Below the pieces are notes generated by a model, which saw only the letters and a list, made by a program, of their open reading frames with translations, searched no databases and was not told the origin of the DNA. This document shows, piece after piece, positions 61,201 through 64,000 of a stretch of DNA of 64,000 nucleotides. The stretch spans positions 124,001 through 188,000 of the forward strand of contig NZ_PIOB01000001.1 in assembly GCF_002909255.1 (NCBI RefSeq), read 5' to 3'. Each line of letters starts with the position of its first letter. Position 1 is the stretch's first letter. The position numbers were made by a program, and so were the translations under genes. This stretch comes from Arenibacter hampyeongensis (GTDB taxonomy: Bacteria; Bacteroidota; Bacteroidia; Flavobacteriales; Flavobacteriaceae).

Positions 61201-61814
61201 TACTTCTTTATCCCTTTATTAAAGAAATAGAGGTGGCTGCATTCTTCCGACGCCTATCTATGGTAGAGGACCCAGAAATTCAAACATCCTATATTGCTTT
61301 AATGCTTAAAAATGAAGAAAATCCATTCACCGGGGAAAATAAAATACCAAACAGTTTAATTATATCCCTTGCTGAAAACCCTGAAACACGATTAACATTA
61401 TTCCAGAAACTACAACAAATTGGCAAATTACTTTATTTTCCTTCCAAATTCCGAAATCAAAAAGCCATTGCGGAATCCATACTCTATAATAAACTGGAAT
61501 TAAATCCGGAACAACACACAATTGAATATATCCAAGATCAAAAATTGTATTATCCAAGTAACAATTACCACGGATATTATTTTAAAGTAAAAGATAAAGA
61601 CAAGTATGCCAATAATTTAAAAATGTATCTATTAGTATTCAAAAAAACGAATCATATTGAATCTAAACCCTATTATATAAACAAAGGCTTTAACATTGCA
61701 GACATTAGCACTGAAAAAGAAGTATTGGAGTTAACTACCGAAGAGTATAATTTAAAGGACAGACAACGTGCCATTGTGAACAACCCTTCTGCATATTCAG
61801 GATTTATGCATTAA
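58284..61814 (+). CDS. Large TraB/GumN-family exported protein
   Basis: Protein of 1176 residues from ATG 58284; an upstream TTG at 58278 is less likely. After a signal peptide (ending YVISAQEE), the TraB/GumN domain spans about residues 25-290: LLWEISGNNLKQSSYLYGTMHVS with the GxxH motif, IVALESDPD, FEEETYLDMFIYQAGKK and VFSGIGAAHLPGKNGVI. The remaining 880 or so residues are far longer than a typical TraB protein (about 300) and show no motif I know; there are repeated helical stretches near 830-1050. The domain is seen in putative metallopeptidase-like proteins. Function unknown. Confidence 0.8.
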   Translation: MRFCLGFLLLFLSYVISAQEENSLLWEISGNNLKQSSYLYGTMHVSQKIAFRLDDVFYEALDKSEIVALESDPDSWLEDYGKMRSGGAGYGTGFITKGYYIYPFAIKNPTKEIVSSYLSLDDRLVNNILYRTNETSQNFEEETYLDMFIYQAGKKFSKPIVALEDLEESSALVGRANMNAMKPKPDEWLQKKMQTQEVMSLLQDAYRARNINLIDSLDQAMYTEHYLQNMLYVRNNNMVQRMDSLMQTAKVFSGIGAAHLPGKNGVIQLLRNKGYEVKALTSRFSYKGRALKDSLETKILNNEYLKRTPDDALFSILLPNKLYPIAEYTNTTYVSPDLANGSYLMVNRIPTFSQLKKDYSYTLEDVDKLLFENIPGKILEKTKIDNGQYPGLDIKNQLKNGDFQRYHIYITPLEILIFKMSGHGDYVEKHSDTIFNSIIFKSIEKKRTVLFSEFDDFEIEMPSIYNFTNRKRKGNRFIEGVDPETSSYYFLKKATLNDFNFIEEDTFELKQIQTRFYEDLKLNPEYGPLDNQSLTSSANFNPNGSQKLYLRTLIRNNNYYLLGSIANDSTNAKNFFDSFKVRQQNYTEEFKKIQDTALFFSTISPIEPPKFAENSNNYYERHKKPKPYSAYTKKSVYQTKNNEAVLVTINKAHDFLMFPNIDSVWTLRRKLYAQNTFNIIREQRPQYNNKYHEMNLTLVDTGSTRGIMIKNIVKGGLLYEVKALIDTVLPPSKFVADFFAHFSPKDTLIGESILSDKTANFFKAVRQNDSIVLDGYPFVQFYKKHEDSLKYYISEFNFKDNQKYLQAHLIQKLAQMQDVDATRFFETYYTKSYNNSKAQTKILQAISKKQNESSLALLLRLMSTDLPLVSSKQEIQNIFQPYLDSLPLANKLFPEILDYSAIEEYKSPIFSILAKLKARGLIKPKSYKKHKNQILNDAKIQLKRQLSLSMDQLTEETSSNSDNNYDILENYAILLYPFIKEIEVAAFFRRLSMVEDPEIQTSYIALMLKNEENPFTGENKIPNSLIISLAENPETRLTLFQKLQQIGKLLYFPSKFRNQKAIAESILYNKLELNPEQHTIEYIQDQKLYYPSNNYHGYYFKVKDKDKYANNLKMYLLVFKKTNHIESKPYYINKGFNIADISTEKEVLELTTEEYNLKDRQRAIVNNPSAYSGFMH

Positions 61815-61952
61815 ATATTTAACCTATTGTTATGTAAATAATACTTTGCAAGGTTCATCAGCCCCTTAAGGATGTAAATTACAAAAAAGCTGGACCCGGC
61901 CAACTGAAACCATCATATACATACTTATAGGTATTAAAAAAGTGTAAATAAC

Positions 61953-61979
61953 TTGTATATAACTATATAGATACATTTG
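61953..61979 (+). promoter_or_regulatory. Candidate promoter of the DUF1460 gene
   Basis: TTG (61953-61955) and TACATTTG (61972-61979), an exact TAnnTTTG match, are 16 bases apart. The start codon at 62008 would be about 22 bases after initiation. Confidence 0.5.
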
Positions 61980-62007
61980 AATTAACTAAGTATTCAATAA
62001 GACTTCC

Positions 62008-62850
62008 ATGAAAAATTTACTCTATTTTCTAATATTTGTTTGTATTAATCTCCATGGATCTGCCCAAAATCTAATTTGTTCACCTCAAGATAGGGATGCC
62101 TTTAGCACTAAGATTAAGGCAATCTCCAATATTAAAACCCAAGATATTGGAACAAATATGGTTGCAGTGGGCAAAACCTTTATTGGAATACCCTATGTGG
62201 CCAAAACTCTGGAAATAGGAGAAACCGAATCCTTGGTCATTAATTTACAAGGGTTGGACTGTACCACCTTTGTCGAGAATGTTTTGGCTTTCAGTCTAAT
62301 GTTAAAATATAACGAAAAGGACTTCGATTCCTTTATAGAGCACTTAGAAACCATTCGGTATAAGGATGGAAACCTCAATGGTTACGCCTCACGGCTGCAT
62401 TATTTTTCAGAATGGATCGCCAATAATGAGCATAAGGGCCTATTAAAGGATATGACCTCCCAATTAGGAGGTGTGGAAAGCAGTAAGGCCATCAATTTTA
62501 TGAGTACACATCGGGAACTGTACCCTTTTCTCAAAGATGCTGAGAACTATGAGAAAATACAGGCTTCAGAGGAATTTCTTAAATCGCAGTCCATCTGTAT
62601 CCTACCTCAGGACCAGATCAAAGCGAATGAGCATTTAATCCAATCTGGCGATATAATAGCACTGACCACATCCATAAAAGGACTTGATATTACCCATACC
62701 GGAATTGCAAGTCGGGAAGCCACGGGTAGAATACACTTGTTACATGCTTCCACTGGATCCATGGAGGTAGAAGTCTCCAAAATACCCCTAGCCGATTACG
62801 TAAAGGGCATAAAAAGTAATACGGGGATTATGGTGGCACGCCCCTTATAA
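62008..62850 (+). CDS. DUF1460 N-acetylmuramoyl-L-alanine amidase-like protein
   Basis: Exported protein of 280 residues. The signal peptide ends near HGSAQN. The DUF1460 domain has the nucleophile Cys85 in GLDCTTFVENVLAF, then DGNLNGYASRLHYFSEWIANN with His, and later GDIIALTTSIKGLDITHTGIASR with a second His, so a Cys-His active site is likely. Family members cleave peptidoglycan peptides or carry amidase activity (NlpC/P60-like fold). It ends two bases before the GH27 stop on the other strand. Confidence 0.9.
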   Translation: MKNLLYFLIFVCINLHGSAQNLICSPQDRDAFSTKIKAISNIKTQDIGTNMVAVGKTFIGIPYVAKTLEIGETESLVINLQGLDCTTFVENVLAFSLMLKYNEKDFDSFIEHLETIRYKDGNLNGYASRLHYFSEWIANNEHKGLLKDMTSQLGGVESSKAINFMSTHRELYPFLKDAENYEKIQASEEFLKSQSICILPQDQIKANEHLIQSGDIIALTTSIKGLDITHTGIASREATGRIHLLHASTGSMEVEVSKIPLADYVKGIKSNTGIMVARPL

Positions 62851-62852
62851 AG

Positions 62853-64000
62853 CTACCAATTATTTTCCTTGAACTGGAAAACGTTAAAGGGAACGGCTTT
62901 ACCTTTAATCTTTAGAACTACAATCCCGTGACCGGAAACTTCCATCCGAATTGTTTCTTCAGTGGTGGGCTTATAGTCTTTATCTGCCCATATATCCCGA
63001 ATGGTATATCCTTCAGAGGCCTTAATTCCAATATCCGAGAGATTAAAAGTTATGGCCGCCGGGCTATCGGACCTATTAAGCAATCCTACGGCTATTTCCC
63101 CACTCATAGTATCTATAAGTGGTTTCGCCCAAACTTCCAATTCCCCGTAATCTATCAAACGCCTTGCCTGATAAACATAGGGACTTTGATTGAGTGCTAT
63201 CATTTCACGATTACCTACCAATTTCAAAGTTTCGTTGGACATAGTAGTTAGGTCATTGCCCAACAAAAGTGGGGAATGCATTAAGCACCACATGGAAAAA
63301 TGGGTCCTATCCTCCTCCAGGGTCATTCCTCTTCCAACTTGAAGCATATCCATATCATTATAATGTCCGGCAGAACTGTAGGACCACAAATCGGCATTTA
63401 AATCAATAATCCTAAGTATAGATTCGAACCTATTGTTGATGTCTCCGGAAATTCTCCAAGAATCTGCCACCTGTGTCACCCATTTCCCAGGGAACTTCCA
63501 TCTACAGACATTAAAAATTACGTTGGGGTTAATAGCCCTTATCCTTTTAGCTATCTCGGAATATCGTGTTTCCTCGTCCAATCCCAACCATTCTCCGCCA
63601 CACCAATCCACTTTAATAAAGTCGTACTTCCATTCCTTAAGGTATAAGGTCAAGTCCTTCCGATCATGTCCATAAAGCCCCATTCCGGAGCCAATGGTAT
63701 CTTTATCCCAGTAAGAAGCGCAGGTATTGACTCCCGCGTCGGAATAGATTCCTGCTTTTAGCCCTTTTGCATGAATATACTCTGCCAAAGACTTCATCCC
63801 GGAAGGAAAACGTTCCTTATGTACTAAGAGGTTACCATTTTCATCCCGTCCCCCATAAAAGCCATCGTCTACATTAATGAAGGAATAACCGGAATCCATT
63901 AAACCTGAAGTTACCATCGCATCTGCCTGGGATTTAATTATTACTTCATTAATATTCACCCGATAATTGTTCCAGCTGGCCCAGCCCATAATCGGTGGCT
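62853..64000 (-). CDS. Glycoside hydrolase family 27 alpha-galactosidase (5' end cut by window)
   Basis: Alpha-galactosidase or alpha-N-acetylgalactosaminidase. The visible part runs from P-P-I-M-G-W-A-S-W-N at the right edge to the stop at 62853. The catalytic nucleophile is in FIKVDWCGG (Asp128 counting from the MGW methionine), and the acid/base is in DSWRISGDINN. Other conserved parts are FINVDDGFYGG, GLKAGIYSDAG, HYNDMDMLQVGRGM and HFSMWCLMHSPLLLGNDL. The C-terminal beta domain (about 280-378) is present. The frame is open to base 64000 (P-P-I before the Met), so the signal peptide and start are outside. Confidence 0.93.
   Translation of the reverse strand, partial: PPIMGWASWNNYRVNINEVIIKSQADAMVTSGLMDSGYSFINVDDGFYGGRDENGNLLVHKERFPSGMKSLAEYIHAKGLKAGIYSDAGVNTCASYWDKDTIGSGMGLYGHDRKDLTLYLKEWKYDFIKVDWCGGEWLGLDEETRYSEIAKRIRAINPNVIFNVCRWKFPGKWVTQVADSWRISGDINNRFESILRIIDLNADLWSYSSAGHYNDMDMLQVGRGMTLEEDRTHFSMWCLMHSPLLLGNDLTTMSNETLKLVGNREMIALNQSPYVYQARRLIDYGELEVWAKPLIDTMSGEIAVGLLNRSDSPAAITFNLSDIGIKASEGYTIRDIWADKDYKPTTEETIRMEVSGHGIVVLKIKGKAVPFNVFQFKENNW

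Noticed and set aside
1-64000. tRNA, rRNA, CRISPR array, insertion sequence or prophage
   Set aside because: I looked through the gaps and found no cloverleaf, regular repeat-spacer array, transposase or terminal repeat; absence cannot be proven by eye.

Overview
The window looks like a chromosomal segment of a marine-type member of the Flavobacteriaceae (Bacteroidota). The reasons are low G+C, several matches to the Bacteroidota -7 promoter element TAnnTTTG, few recognisable Shine-Dalgarno sequences, and family content typical of the group: a hybrid two-component system (HTCS), DUF3078, DUF6503, DUF1080 and DUF3109 proteins, a HemJ/HemH pair, and nrdB placed before nrdA. I cannot name a genus. 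I see no insertion sequence, prophage, CRISPR array, rRNA or tRNA. Both ends cut a gene: a ClC channel on the left and a GH27 alpha-galactosidase on the right.

Layout: 1-7 kb holds the ClC channel 3' end, a cold-shock protein, tadA, dxs, a DUF3078 outer-membrane protein and dgt. 7-11.6 kb is a phosphate block (porin O/P, then a PiT transporter with a PhoU-like tail); both genes are preceded by closely similar 16-bp direct-repeat motifs that look like a Pho box. 11.6-13.7 kb is yicC-gmk-nadD. 13.8-26.7 kb is the most coherent accessory region. It carries two divergent units with two GMC oxidoreductases (one with a Tat-type small subunit), two DUF1080 lipoproteins, three TIM-barrel isomerase/epimerase-like proteins, a Gfo/Idh/MocA dehydrogenase and an MFS permease. 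This set fits oxidative (3-keto) glycoside breakdown: C3 oxidation of a sugar, lyase/hydratase cleavage, then isomerisation and uptake. Palindromes that could be operators lie in both divergent intergenic regions.

26.7-31.5 kb contains nrdB-nrdA with a hairpin between them, flanked by three unannotated 28-33 residue single-membrane-segment microproteins. 31.5-35.5 kb is a 1350-residue HTCS regulator without a nearby SusC/D pair. 36.0-39.2 kb holds a LytTR response regulator and a TPR-containing LytS-like kinase, with a divergent 57-residue membrane-anchored small protein. Upstream of that small gene is a perfect 9-bp direct repeat with a 21-bp period, the geometry LytTR domains bind; I regard this as the best candidate for an undescribed signalling unit.

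39.2-49.6 kb is mixed housekeeping: MarC, an S41 protease, dCMP deaminase, HupE/UreJ, a TerB-J protein, bacilliredoxin, an acyltransferase, an HD hydrolase, an ECF42-type sigma factor with its DGPF/YciI partner, and a radical SAM protein. 49.7-56.8 kb has an unknown exported protein, enoyl-CoA hydratase, an NtrY-like kinase, and hemJ, MATE and hemH. 57-64 kb has an MscS channel, a very long TraB/GumN-type protein, a DUF1460 amidase-like protein and the GH27 enzyme. No homology search was possible; family names rest on motifs read from the translated sequence.
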